This document shows positions 1-8,053 of a stretch of 53,316 nt of DNA, piece by piece (position 1 is the first letter of the stretch; every line of letters begins with the position of its first letter). A model generated the notes under the pieces. It had not been told where the DNA came from. It made no database searches and saw only the letters and a program-made list of their open reading frames with translations. The translations under genes and the position numbers were made by a program. Origin of the DNA: a virus. The stretch lies in the IMG/VR virus record IMGVR_UViG_3300022752_004390, positions 1 to 53,316 of that record; one strand, given 5' to 3'.

Positions 1-100
1 ATCTGCAGTAAAAACTACAGAAAATCCACAACCAGTTAAAGCTAAGGTACAAAAACCTCAAGTTAAACAAGTACAAGAAGTAGAAGAAGATCTATTGTAA
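1..100 (+). CDS. C-terminal end of an unidentified protein (partial)
   Basis: An open frame enters from the left edge (first full codon at base 2) and stops with TAA at 98-100, two bases before the next ATG. The visible 32 residues are rich in Lys, Gln, Pro and Val and end in VEEVEEDLL-like acidic residues followed by two leucines (the last six are VEEDLL). Such low-complexity acidic tails are typical of flexible C-termini, for example in ssDNA-binding or scaffold-type phage proteins, but no domain is visible and no function is assigned. Confidence 0.6.
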   Translation, partial: SAVKTTENPQPVKAKVQKPQVKQVQEVEEDLL

Positions 101-102
101 AA

Positions 103-1188
103 ATGGATATAGCTCTTAATATTCCTTTAAATAATTTAAGTTTTGGGCAAACTTCATTTGCTTTGCTTAAAAATTTATATGAAAGGAATTTTAATGCTAA
201 AATATTTCCAATAGGAAATAACATTGATCTTTCTAGTCAGAAAGTTGATAATGATCTTAATTTATGGATTAAAAAATCTATAGATGGGTCATTATCTTCT
301 TTCTCTAGAAAAGAAAAAATATTTAAACTCTGGCACTTAATGGGTAGTTTAGAAAGTTTTTCTGAAAAACAAATTCTTCTTTCATTTTATGAGTTGGATT
401 CTCCAACCAAAGAGGAGATAAATATTGTTAGAAATAATTACAAGACTATATTTACATCTAAATATACATGTGAAATTTTCAGAAATAGTGGATGTTCAAA
501 CATAGAATATGTGCCATTATTTTTTGATAAAAATAATTTTAATGTAAAGCAAAAGCAATTCTTTCAAGACGAAAGAATAACATTTAATTTAGTAGGTAAA
601 TTAGAGAAAAGAAAGAATCATAAAATTGTAATAGAGTCTTGGCTTAAAAAATATGGCAATAATCCAAAATATTTTCTTCAATGTTCTATTTTTAATCCAT
701 TTTTAAAACCAGAAGATCAACAAAATTTAATAAACTCTATTATGGATGGTAAAAGATATTTTAATATATCTTTCTTAGGTTTTATGCAGAGTAATGAAAC
801 TTATAATGATTATTTAAATAGTGGAGATATTATAATTGGTATGAGTGGTGGAGAAGGTTGGGGATTACCAGAATTTCATTCACTAGCTTTAGGTAAACAT
901 GCAGTAATTTTAAATGCTCATGTATACAAAGATTGGGCAAATGAAGAAAATTCTTGTTTAGTTAGTCCATCTTCTAAAATAGAAGCTTATGATAATATGT
1001 TCTTTCATAAGGGAGGAGTTACCAATCAAGGTAATATATACACATTCAAAGAAGATGATTTTATTGATGGATGTGAAAAAGCAATCAAAAGATTTCAATC
1101 TAATAAAATAAACTCTAATGGTCTAAAATTGCAAGAACAATATAGCATAGATAATACAGTATCTCAAATATTAAAATTAATGGAGTAA
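103..1188 (+). CDS. GT4-like glycosyltransferase
   Basis: A 361-residue protein with two Rossmann-like halves. The C-terminal half has the GT-B signature of family GT4: a phosphate-contacting segment VGKLEKRKNH near residue 165 and the sequence GEGWGLPEFHSLALGKHAVI near residue 250, which carries the usual glutamate pair that binds the nucleotide sugar. It probably transfers a sugar from an NDP-sugar to a glycan in the cytosol; donor and acceptor cannot be read. The start follows the upstream stop by two bases with no Shine-Dalgarno motif, so translation is likely coupled. It stands apart from the main glycan cassette at 7.2-20.5 kb but is of the same kind. Confidence 0.8.
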   Translation: MDIALNIPLNNLSFGQTSFALLKNLYERNFNAKIFPIGNNIDLSSQKVDNDLNLWIKKSIDGSLSSFSRKEKIFKLWHLMGSLESFSEKQILLSFYELDSPTKEEINIVRNNYKTIFTSKYTCEIFRNSGCSNIEYVPLFFDKNNFNVKQKQFFQDERITFNLVGKLEKRKNHKIVIESWLKKYGNNPKYFLQCSIFNPFLKPEDQQNLINSIMDGKRYFNISFLGFMQSNETYNDYLNSGDIIIGMSGGEGWGLPEFHSLALGKHAVILNAHVYKDWANEENSCLVSPSSKIEAYDNMFFHKGGVTNQGNIYTFKEDDFIDGCEKAIKRFQSNKINSNGLKLQEQYSIDNTVSQILKLME

Positions 1189-1189
1189 T

Positions 1190-1540
1190 ATGCCAGAATA
1201 TCTATATCAGCATCCTACTGATGGAAGAACAATTTGTTTAATTCAAGGAATCAATGATAAACATGAATATACTGATATAAAAGGTATTAAATGGAATAGA
1301 CTATTTACTAGTCCACAGATAAATACACAAGAAAAACTATCAGCAAATTCAAGTGATAAAGATTTTGCTAGAGTAACTTCTTCACAAAGAGGAAATGTTG
1401 GCGATCTTTTTGACAGAAGCAAAGAGCTTTCTGAAAAGAGGCAACAACTCTATGGTAAGGATCCAGTTAAGAATAAATATTTTAAAGACTGGAGTAAAAA
1501 ACGTAATGGTAAAAAACACCCTAAATCACACACTGATTGA
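1190..1540 (+). CDS. FmdB-like small protein lacking zinc-binding cysteines
   Basis: A 116-residue protein. Its first 40 residues (MPEYLYQHPTDGRT, then a stretch ending in WNRLF) follow the pattern of FmdB-family zinc ribbons: MP-Y-Y-C, a short spacer, then a hydrophobic KR-F end. The two CxxC pairs that normally hold zinc are replaced by other residues. The rest is polar and very basic at the end (KKRNGKKHPKSHTD). FmdB-like proteins occur in many phages without a settled role. The gene follows the glycosyltransferase by one base and converges on the minus-strand gene ending at 1542, with only one base between the stops and no visible terminator. The family call rests on pattern only. Confidence 0.5.
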   Translation: MPEYLYQHPTDGRTICLIQGINDKHEYTDIKGIKWNRLFTSPQINTQEKLSANSSDKDFARVTSSQRGNVGDLFDRSKELSEKRQQLYGKDPVKNKYFKDWSKKRNGKKHPKSHTD

Positions 1541-1541
1541 T

Positions 1542-1871
1542 TTATTTTCTATTTAAATGGTTTTGTATTATATCAAAATTACGATCTAACTTGGCTTCGA
1601 TTCTGTCAAAATAAACTTCAAAAGATTCTTTTGTAACATAAGTAGTACTTATCTTTAAAGCTAAATCAGCTATTTCTTGTTGATGCTTCCTTCCTTCTAA
1701 TTCCATTTCTTTTCTTAAAGTAATAAAATCACTAAAAGTTTTATCATTGATTTCCTTCATAAGATTCTCTTGCTTATCAAAAAGAGAGAATACTCTAGTG
1801 AATAACCATCCACCTAAGAAGGATAATGCCCCTAAAATAATATTAAATAATATTGTAATATCTAAATTCAC
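1542..1871 (-). CDS. small membrane-anchored coiled-coil protein
   Basis: A 109-residue protein with one hydrophobic segment near the N-terminus (about residues 6-27, ILFNIILGALSFLGGWLF) followed by a charged, probably alpha-helical stretch with coiled-coil character (residues 33-109). The layout, a membrane anchor plus a long helix, is common in small phage proteins near lysis or superinfection-exclusion genes. No catalytic motif or lysis neighbour is visible, so function is open. It lies downstream of nrdB; a GTGTAAT element is found 11 bases before its ATG. Confidence 0.6.
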   Translation of the reverse strand: MNLDITILFNIILGALSFLGGWLFTRVFSLFDKQENLMKEINDKTFSDFITLRKEMELEGRKHQQEIADLALKISTTYVTKESFEVYFDRIEAKLDRNFDIIQNHLNRK

Positions 1872-1900
1872 ATAGATAATTACACATCAATTAATAGATA

Positions 1901-2965
1901 TTATAGCTTTAAATCACCAAAATCTTTGTCTTCTATGTCTGTTTTTCTTGCGCCAACTTTATAGCTAGAAATCTCAGTTTCTTGAGGTGCAACTTGTACT
2001 TTGCTACTATCTAGATAACTATCATGCCATCCACCAATAGGGTTATCTTTTTGGTTGAATATCTTCTTATAACCTAAGCTCCTTAATCTGCTGTCACAAA
2101 GCCACTTTGAGTAGCCATCTAGAACCTCTGCATTTAATCCAAGTAAACTGCCATTACTAAAAAGATACTTGGACCATTCACTTTCATTCTTGGCTGCTTG
2201 TTCATAAAAAGCATAGATTTTATCTTCGCTTTTCTTGACTATACTTGTAAAACCTTCTTTATCTTCGTCTCTTAATATTTTAAGTAGATTTTGACTTACT
2301 GCAAAATGAAGAGCTTCATCACGTTGAATAAATTTTATAATTTTAGAGTTGCCTTCCATCTTACCACGATATCCAAAATAAAAAGAACAAGCAAAAGAAA
2401 CGTAAAATACAAGACCTTCCATTACGTTAATAGAAAGAATAGCGTCAAAAATCTTTTGTTTAGGGTCTTTCTTTTCATCATCGCCAAGAATTTTATCGAA
2501 ATTATCTCTAATCAATTGGGCGCGACTTGTAATTTCTTTATCTTCCATAATGCTATCAAAGAATTTAGTTGCATCTGGATAAACATTATTCAAAAGATAA
2601 GAATAAGAATAACTATGAATACCTTCAAATTGAGCCCATGTATTCATACAAATCTCAAGTTCTGGATTACTTACATAGTCTTTAAGAGAATGAATACTTC
2701 TGGAAAGCATACTATCGCCAAGAGTTTGAAATCTTAGATTACTATCAAAAACAAATCTTTCTGTATCTGTTAGATTATTGTAATCACTGCGATCTTTTCC
2801 TAAAGCTATTTCATGAGGCCACCAAAAATTTTCATTTTGTTTTTTAAACAATTCAAAAAATATTGGATATTTAAACCGATCGTATCTTTGAAGATTAAGA
2901 TCTTCACCAAGAAATAATGGTTGCTTTGTGGTGTCTATATTCTTAAAATTTAATACTGTTTTCAT
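1901..2965 (-). CDS. nrdB: class I ribonucleotide reductase, beta (radical) subunit
   Basis: The 354-residue NrdB builds the diiron-tyrosyl radical cofactor that NrdA needs to reduce ribonucleotides for phage DNA synthesis. The metal ligands can be read: an Asp in FDSNLRFQTLGDS, the Glu and His of FEGIHSYSYSY with the radical tyrosine at the expected place four residues after the His, a Glu in the helix with VMEGLVFYVSFACS, and the last Glu and His in QRDEALHFAV. All residues for an active class Ia/Ib-type tyrosyl-radical subunit are present. It starts three bases after the nrdA stop codon, so the two genes form an operon. The C-terminus (DKDFGDLKL) is the flexible tail expected to dock to NrdA. 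Confidence 0.95.
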   Translation of the reverse strand: MKTVLNFKNIDTTKQPLFLGEDLNLQRYDRFKYPIFFELFKKQNENFWWPHEIALGKDRSDYNNLTDTERFVFDSNLRFQTLGDSMLSRSIHSLKDYVSNPELEICMNTWAQFEGIHSYSYSYLLNNVYPDATKFFDSIMEDKEITSRAQLIRDNFDKILGDDEKKDPKQKIFDAILSINVMEGLVFYVSFACSFYFGYRGKMEGNSKIIKFIQRDEALHFAVSQNLLKILRDEDKEGFTSIVKKSEDKIYAFYEQAAKNESEWSKYLFSNGSLLGLNAEVLDGYSKWLCDSRLRSLGYKKIFNQKDNPIGGWHDSYLDSSKVQVAPQETEISSYKVGARKTDIEDKDFGDLKL

Positions 2966-2968
2966 GTG

Positions 2969-5230
2969 TTATAACTTACACGCACCGCTAGAACAATCTC
3001 TATCTTCTTTTTGGTCTAGGGATTGTTCTCTATCTCCATCATCTGTATTATTATAATAAAGGCTAATTAATCCAAGACTATATGCGTACATGATTTCTTT
3101 CATTACTTTAGCGTCTGGTAATATATTATTTTCATAATGACTATAGTTATAGTATACATTAGTTGATATAGCCATGTCAATATATTTTTGAATTACTGCA
3201 TTTATTTTTAATAATCCATTATTATCTTTAAGATCATAAGCTAATTCATAATTATCATCATACTTACCAATTCCTGGAACCATTACTGGAAGCTTGCCCA
3301 TTTTACTAGTTTTATAAGTAATAAGACTACGAATAGGTTCAACACCATTTGTGGAGGATTGAATAACCGAACTACTTTCACAAGGCATACAGGAAGATAA
3401 TGTTGAGTGTCTTAAACCATGTTCTTTAATTTGTTTTCTTAGCTTTTCCCAATCAAGAGATAGTTTTCTTTTACATATTTCGTCTACTTTATCTTTGTAA
3501 GTATCAATTGGTAATATGCCTTTAGAATATTTTGTATGATTGAATTTTTCACACTTACCTTTTTCTTTGGCTAATTCTAGACTACTCTTTAAAAGATAAT
3601 ATTGAAAGTATTCCATCCATTCATCAATTACTGGTAGTGACTTATCTGAACTATATTTTAATTCATTTTTAGCAAGAAAAGCTGCAAGATTAGTAATACC
3701 AACTCCAAGACTTCTACGTTTTTTAGCAAAATTTTCAGCAGCAACATTAAAGTAATCTTGAAGTTCAATGATTTCATCAAGAAATCTTACGATAAGATCG
3801 CAAGTCTTTTCAAGATCCTGCCAGTTTTTTATTTCTAGCATATTTACTGCCGAAAGAATGCACATTCCAATTTCCCCATTCTTGTCATTGTAATCGTTTA
3901 ATGGAATAGTTGGATGGATAACTTCTGTGCAAAGATTACTCATCGTAACTTTATCAGACCAAGCTCCATGCTCGTTAGCATGATCTACATTAAGAATATA
4001 AATACGACCAGTTTCAACTCTTTCTTTAATTATCAAAGAGAATAATTTTCTAGCAGATACTTTCTTTTTTAATTTTAATTTTTTAGATTCGCATTCTTTA
4101 TATACTTTATCAAAGTCTTTAGTTCCCCAAGCTTCGTAAAGCTCTGGAACTTCTGAATTATTAAATAATGTGATATCTTCATCTTTCAAAACTCTATCAT
4201 AGAATAATTTACTCATGCCAACAGTATAATCAAGCTTACGAACTCGATTGTCATCTGTTCCAGCATTATTCTTTAGTACAACAATATCTTCAATTTCATA
4301 ATGCCACCATTGAATATTGCAAGTTGCACTTCCACCTCTCAATCCATTCTGCTGCCAAGCTTTTACGCTACTTTCATAGATTTTTAAAAATGGAATTAAA
4401 CCAGTATGAACAACTTCGCCATTCTTGATTGGTGATCCAATAGCTCTAATCTTGCTAATATCAATACCAATTCCACATCTATTAGCTGTGGCCATACTAA
4501 CAGCAGTTGCACTAGCTGTAATACTTTCTCTTGTGTCATCTACGCCAATTAAACAACAACTAGCGTAATTTCTACTAGAAGTTCTTACTCCAGCCATTAC
4601 TGGCGTTGGTAAATTAATTTTATGCTTACTAATAGCGTCATAAAATTTTCTTACATAATTCAATCTTGAATCTACTGGATATTTCGCAAAAGCATAAGAC
4701 GCAATTAATATATAAGCAAATTGTGGGGTTTCATAAATTTGACCAGTGGTTCTATTTTTAATTAAATATTTATCGCAAAGCTGTTTAATTCCAGCGTAAG
4801 TGAAAGTAAAATCCCTTTCATGATCAATGAACTCTCCGATCTTATTTATTTCGTCTTCAGAATAATTTTCTAGAATTGAACTATCGTATACTTTATTCTT
4901 TATCCCTTGATTTAAAAACTCTGATAGTCTTGGAGCATGCTTTCCTTTCCAAACGTCTTTTCTTAATTGATAATTTAGAAGTCTAGCGGCAACAAATTGA
5001 TAATTTGGTTTTTCAGTTGAAATAAGATTAGCTGCACTTTCAATCAATAGGTTGTGTATCTCTTTGCTTGTGATACCATCATGTATGTTTATCTTTGCAT
5101 TGATTTCAATATCTGTTAAACTCACTCCAGCGTAACCATCAATTGCCCAGTTGATTACTTTATTTATTTTTTCTACATCAAATTTTTCTGTTGCACCATT
5201 TCTTTTCTTTATAATAACATTCTTGCTCAT
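2969..5230 (-). CDS. nrdA: class I ribonucleotide reductase, alpha (catalytic) subunit
   Basis: The 753-residue NrdA has an N-terminal ATP-cone regulatory domain (about residues 4-95, starting VIIKKRNGATEKFDVEKIN), then the ten-stranded barrel with the active-site cysteines (SCCLIGVDDTRES; SNLCTEVIHP with the thiyl-radical Cys; LSAVNMLEI), and a C-terminal CSSGACKL, the shuttle cysteine pair that re-reduces the enzyme. The ATP cone predicts dATP feedback control. It is upstream of nrdB in one operon. The ATG is preceded by a weak AGAAAG. The 460 bases upstream are not ordinary spacer: they hold a strong promoter and a large structured RNA pointing into this gene (see 5355-5650). Confidence 0.95.
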   Translation of the reverse strand: MSKNVIIKKRNGATEKFDVEKINKVINWAIDGYAGVSLTDIEINAKINIHDGITSKEIHNLLIESAANLISTEKPNYQFVAARLLNYQLRKDVWKGKHAPRLSEFLNQGIKNKVYDSSILENYSEDEINKIGEFIDHERDFTFTYAGIKQLCDKYLIKNRTTGQIYETPQFAYILIASYAFAKYPVDSRLNYVRKFYDAISKHKINLPTPVMAGVRTSSRNYASCCLIGVDDTRESITASATAVSMATANRCGIGIDISKIRAIGSPIKNGEVVHTGLIPFLKIYESSVKAWQQNGLRGGSATCNIQWWHYEIEDIVVLKNNAGTDDNRVRKLDYTVGMSKLFYDRVLKDEDITLFNNSEVPELYEAWGTKDFDKVYKECESKKLKLKKKVSARKLFSLIIKERVETGRIYILNVDHANEHGAWSDKVTMSNLCTEVIHPTIPLNDYNDKNGEIGMCILSAVNMLEIKNWQDLEKTCDLIVRFLDEIIELQDYFNVAAENFAKKRRSLGVGITNLAAFLAKNELKYSSDKSLPVIDEWMEYFQYYLLKSSLELAKEKGKCEKFNHTKYSKGILPIDTYKDKVDEICKRKLSLDWEKLRKQIKEHGLRHSTLSSCMPCESSSVIQSSTNGVEPIRSLITYKTSKMGKLPVMVPGIGKYDDNYELAYDLKDNNGLLKINAVIQKYIDMAISTNVYYNYSHYENNILPDAKVMKEIMYAYSLGLISLYYNNTDDGDREQSLDQKEDRDCSSGACKL

Positions 5231-5354
5231 ATTTTCTTTCTAAGGTAAAGAATAGTTTACAGTGTTTTTAATTTTTATAAAAGAAAAATAATCAAACTAG
5301 TGTTAATAACTTTATATCATACTAAACAAGTGTACTGATTTTATATCTTTTCTT

Positions 5355-5650
5355 AATAAATATTTCCCAATGAGCTCCTTACAAAGCAAAGCTTTCCCTG
5401 TATTTTACTACAGGATTGCTCGAGCCATTAGTTCTATTTCCCAATTGAGTCCGTAAGCCTTTCGGCCACCTAACACTTATCGGATGTCGGTAGGATCATC
5501 CATCGCGTGTTAGCCCTTACACCTACACTCCCAGAATTTCTTCTGGTTTCTCGGGTCGCAAGCTTTGATAGCGTTGCCCGACGTTAAGAACTAATCTAAC
5601 TCACCATTTTGAGGAGTATGGCAAACCTTTTCGCTTTGCAGCGAGATGTC
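5355..5650 (-). ncRNA. large structured RNA of unknown class, upstream of nrdA
   Basis: No protein is encoded here; on the minus strand the sequence has many perfect helices, several capped by GNRA tetraloops: a 5-bp hairpin with GCAA loop (5644-5631), a stem with TCGGG/CCCGA at its base (5581-5551), a 6-bp hairpin with GAAA loop (5546-5531), a 7-bp helix CTAACAC/GTGTTAG (5513-5507 with 5476-5470) enclosing a GGATG/CATCC stem, a 3-bp GCC/GGC hairpin with GAAA loop (5466-5457), and a 6-bp hairpin CCTGTA/TACAGG (5414-5397). A perfect 8-bp long-range helix TTAGTTCT/AGAACTAA (5594-5587 with 5435-5428) closes most of it. Base composition is clearly richer in G+C than the neighbours. It lacks the conserved blocks of RNase P RNA, tmRNA and group I introns. 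The 3' end is uncertain: no terminator is visible, so it may be a free RNA or the 5' leader of nrdAB. Confidence 0.75.
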
Positions 5651-5655
5651 GTATT

Positions 5656-5684
5656 ATAATACATCAATCAATATATTTTGTCAA
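5656..5684 (-). promoter_or_regulatory. sigma70-type promoter of the structured RNA
   Basis: On the minus strand a perfect TTGACA (5684-5679), 17 bases, then TATTAT (5661-5656) with an overlapping TATAAT. Transcription should start near 5650, exactly at the 5' edge of the folded RNA. It lies directly downstream of the glycosyltransferase gene ending at 5692. Confidence 0.8.
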
Positions 5685-5691
5685 ATAAAAT

Positions 5692-6372
5692 TTATTCAAT
5701 CATTTTATAGTAATCATGATCAAAATGTGGATTTAAATTTATTATTCCATTTTCTTTTATACAAAGTTTTTCGGCCCAATCGTAGATTTCTTTATTAGTT
5801 TTATTTCCCATACCAGAAATATGATAAGTATTCATTCCCCACCTATATATCATAGTAGGCTTTTTTGATGATATGAAAATTTTAGCATTATAATTATTCA
5901 TTGTTCTCATATCTTCAAGATAAGTTGTGTCATGACTTACAACTTTATTTAAATATTTTTTAGTAAAAATAATACCAGTATTAACATTTCCACTTATGGC
6001 TTTAAATTCATTGTTTAAAAAGTAGTAATGAGTACTACTTCTATATATATCATATCCAGGATTTTCTTTTAAGGTTTCTTTTGATATATTAATCGCATTG
6101 TCAGCTAATAAATCGTCATCCTCTAATCTATAAATATAATCATTCTTACATTGTGTATAACCATAATGATACTTGCTTTCAATAGAAGGAAATCGTTCTT
6201 TTAAATTTACAATTTTAATATTTGGATGATTTAAAATATATTCTACATTTTTATTATCATTAATAATAACCATCTCATCAGAATCATTTAAATTTTTTTG
6301 ATTTAAAAAAGAATATATAGCTTCTTCTAATAGATGTTTCCTTTGATATGTTATAGTAAGAAAGGAAATCAT
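5692..6372 (-). CDS. GT2-like glycosyltransferase
   Basis: A 226-residue GT-A fold protein: it begins MISFLTITYQRKHLLEEAI, typical of the nucleotide-binding start of family GT2, and has YRLEDDDLLADNAI near residue 90, the metal-binding acidic motif. It is shorter than many GT2 enzymes but keeps the core fold. It probably adds a sugar to a cell-surface or virion glycan. The gene is divergent from the DUF5856-type gene at 6418 and shares a short symmetrical promoter region with it. It is transcribed toward the structured RNA but that RNA has its own promoter. Confidence 0.75.
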   Translation of the reverse strand: MISFLTITYQRKHLLEEAIYSFLNQKNLNDSDEMVIINDNKNVEYILNHPNIKIVNLKERFPSIESKYHYGYTQCKNDYIYRLEDDDLLADNAINISKETLKENPGYDIYRSSTHYYFLNNEFKAISGNVNTGIIFTKKYLNKVVSHDTTYLEDMRTMNNYNAKIFISSKKPTMIYRWGMNTYHISGMGNKTNKEIYDWAEKLCIKENGIINLNPHFDHDYYKMIE

Positions 6373-6417
6373 ACTATATTTTACACATATTTATTGATTT
6401 TAAGTGTAATACTATAC
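6373..6417. promoter_or_regulatory. symmetrical divergent promoter with TTACAC/GTGTAA boxes
   Basis: The 45 bases between the two divergent ATGs contain TTACAC (6381-6386) and GTGTAA (6404-6409), inverted copies of one another. Read on the + strand this gives TTACAC, 18 bases, TGTAAT, then 7 bases to the ATG at 6418. Read on the - strand it gives TTACAC, 18 bases, TGTAAA, then 7 bases to the ATG at 6372. The same words thus serve as possible -35 and -10 boxes in both directions, or as an operator. Confidence 0.5.
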
Positions 6418-7095
6418 ATGCCAATACCCCAGCCAAAAGATAACGAAAAACAAAACGATTACATGGGTCGTTGCATGCATAAGGTCAATAAAGATAATCC
6501 AAAAATGGAAAATAAACAACAAGTTGCAATTTGTCTTAACACTTATAATAATCCTAAAAAGAAAAGCAAGGCAGAAGTTGAAATTGATTTCTCGGAACAA
6601 ATTAAAAACATGAATAAAGAAGAAGTAAAAATAGAAGAACCAACGAATACTGCAATAACTGCACCAGAAATTAAAGCTCAAGATAATATAGTTGATATAC
6701 CAGATGATCAAAATACTGAATCTTTAGATGGAGAAAAAATTCAAACAGCGATGCTTCAAATGCAAAAACAATACCAAATTTTCCATTGGCAAACAACTTC
6801 ATTCTCACAACACAAAAGTTTTGGAAAAATTTATGAACTTTTAGATGAAAGTATAGATACTTTTATTGAAACATATATGGGTAAATATGGCAGAGTAATC
6901 GCTGCCTCTAAGTTTAATCTTGAAATGTCAAATTATTCTGATTTAAATTTTATAACTGCAACAAATTCATATATTGAATTTTTGATTGGATTAAATGATA
7001 TGCTCGATGAAACTAAAGATTCAGATCTATTAAATACTAGAGATGAGATACTTGGCAGTTTAAATAGATTAAAATATCTATTAACATTAGTTTAA
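6418..7095 (+). CDS. ferritin/Dps-like DUF5856-type protein with phage N-terminal motif
   Basis: A 225-residue protein in two parts. Residues 1-45 (MPIPQPKDNEKQNDYMGRCM and following, with AICLNTY) match a motif often seen at the start of phage head-associated proteins, where a GRCM/ARCM segment is followed by Q-AIC. After a Lys/Glu linker, residues from about 105 to the end form a helical domain with IFHWQTTSFSQHKSFGKIYE and ESIDTFIETYMGKYGR, the pattern of DUF5856 proteins, which resemble four-helix Dps/ferritin-like bundles. His, Glu and Asp at ferroxidase-like positions are present, but iron binding is inference. I use ATG 6418 rather than an upstream in-frame ATG because the latter overlaps the divergent gene and the promoter. 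Confidence 0.65.
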   Translation: MPIPQPKDNEKQNDYMGRCMHKVNKDNPKMENKQQVAICLNTYNNPKKKSKAEVEIDFSEQIKNMNKEEVKIEEPTNTAITAPEIKAQDNIVDIPDDQNTESLDGEKIQTAMLQMQKQYQIFHWQTTSFSQHKSFGKIYELLDESIDTFIETYMGKYGRVIAASKFNLEMSNYSDLNFITATNSYIEFLIGLNDMLDETKDSDLLNTRDEILGSLNRLKYLLTLV

Positions 7096-7120
7096 CAAAG
7101 GCTTACGTCTTTGCAGTTTT
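7096..7120 (+). terminator. hairpin followed by T run
   Basis: Directly after the TAA of the preceding gene: a 7-bp stem CAAAGGC/GTCTTTG (one G-U pair) with loop TTAC at 7096-7113, then CAG and TTTT. It looks like a modest intrinsic terminator separating the DUF5856-type gene from the glycan cassette. Confidence 0.45.
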
Positions 7121-7157
7121 AACCCTATAAAAAATATAATTTGACTTAATATTATAA

Positions 7158-7186
7158 TTGATTTTTTAATAAAATTAGATTATAAT
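7158..7186 (+). promoter_or_regulatory. promoter of the glycan cassette (leaderless type)
   Basis: TTGATT (7158-7163), 17 bases, TATAAT (7181-7186). The expected transcription start, about 7 bases after the -10 box, is the second ATG (7193), so the mRNA would begin at the start codon. A second -35-like TTGACT lies at 7141-7146. Confidence 0.6.
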
Positions 7187-7192
7187 ATGATT

Positions 7193-8053
7193 ATGTCTAA
7201 AGTAATTTTATTAGGATCAAATGGGTTTGTTGGATCTTACTTTAAGACTTTTTTAGGAAATGATAATGAACTTGTTACTATAAATCGCAAAGAATGTGAT
7301 CTTCTTAATAAAGATAATTTATTTAAAATCATTAAATCTGTAAAAACAAATTATATTGTTAATTGCGCTGGATATACTGGTAAACCAAATGTAGATGCTT
7401 GTGAGAACAATAAACAAGCATGTTGGAATGGTAATGTTACTTTAGCCAAATATTTATCAGATATATGCTCTACATTAAATATTAAATATATACAAGTTTC
7501 AAGTGGATGCATATATACTGGAACAAAAGGCAAAAATGGTTTTAAGGAAATAGACGAACCTAATTTTTCGTTTGATCATCAACCTTGTTCTTATTATAGT
7601 GGAACAAAAGCTATTATGGAAGATCTATTAAAAAATGATCCTAATGCATATTTATGTAGATTAAGAATACCATTTAACAATATATCAAATCCTAAAAACT
7701 ATATAACTAAATTGATTAATTATAATAAATTACTAAATGCAGAAAATTCATTGACAAATATTAACGATTTTATAAAAGCTTGCCATTATTTAATAACAAA
7801 AAATTGTGAAACTGGAATATACAATATAACCAATACTGGATCAATTTATACAAAACAGGTTGTAAAATATATTAATAAACATATAACCGACAAGAGATTT
7901 GATTTTTTCAAAAATGAAAAAGAATTTTATTCTACAGCAGCAAAAGCTTTAAGATCAAACTGCATTTTAGATAATACAAAATTAAGAAAAACTGGATTTA
8001 AAATAAAAGATGTCGATTCAAGCATTGAAGAATCTATTAAAAACTACGCATGA
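7193..8053 (+). CDS. RmlD-like NAD(P)-dependent sugar reductase (SDR family)
   Basis: A 286-residue extended short-chain dehydrogenase. The N-terminal ILLGSNGFVGSYF is the GxxGxxG nucleotide-binding loop, VNCAGYTGKPNVDACE resembles the NAA-YT-VD-AE motif of dTDP-4-dehydrorhamnose reductases, and YYSGTKA carries the YxxxK catalytic pair. It may reduce the product of the dTDP-glucose 4,6-dehydratase encoded at 19537, but an epimerase partner (RmlC) is not seen, so the final sugar is unknown. The start is taken as ATG 7193 rather than ATG 7187 because 7187 abuts the -10 box. It overlaps the next gene by four bases. Confidence 0.75.
   Translation: MSKVILLGSNGFVGSYFKTFLGNDNELVTINRKECDLLNKDNLFKIIKSVKTNYIVNCAGYTGKPNVDACENNKQACWNGNVTLAKYLSDICSTLNIKYIQVSSGCIYTGTKGKNGFKEIDEPNFSFDHQPCSYYSGTKAIMEDLLKNDPNAYLCRLRIPFNNISNPKNYITKLINYNKLLNAENSLTNINDFIKACHYLITKNCETGIYNITNTGSIYTKQVVKYINKHITDKRFDFFKNEKEFYSTAAKALRSNCILDNTKLRKTGFKIKDVDSSIEESIKNYA

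Noticed and set aside
2291-2737. A 148-residue + strand open frame inside nrdB
   Set aside because: It is antisense to a confidently identified gene with catalytic residues, has no family pattern and a composition typical of a shadow frame.
5355-5650. RNase P RNA, tmRNA, a second group I intron or a cobalamin riboswitch
   Set aside because: None of the conserved blocks could be found: no GAGGAAAGTCC, no tRNA-like acceptor/T-loop ends, no GAGACTA and TAGTC pair, and no B12 box.
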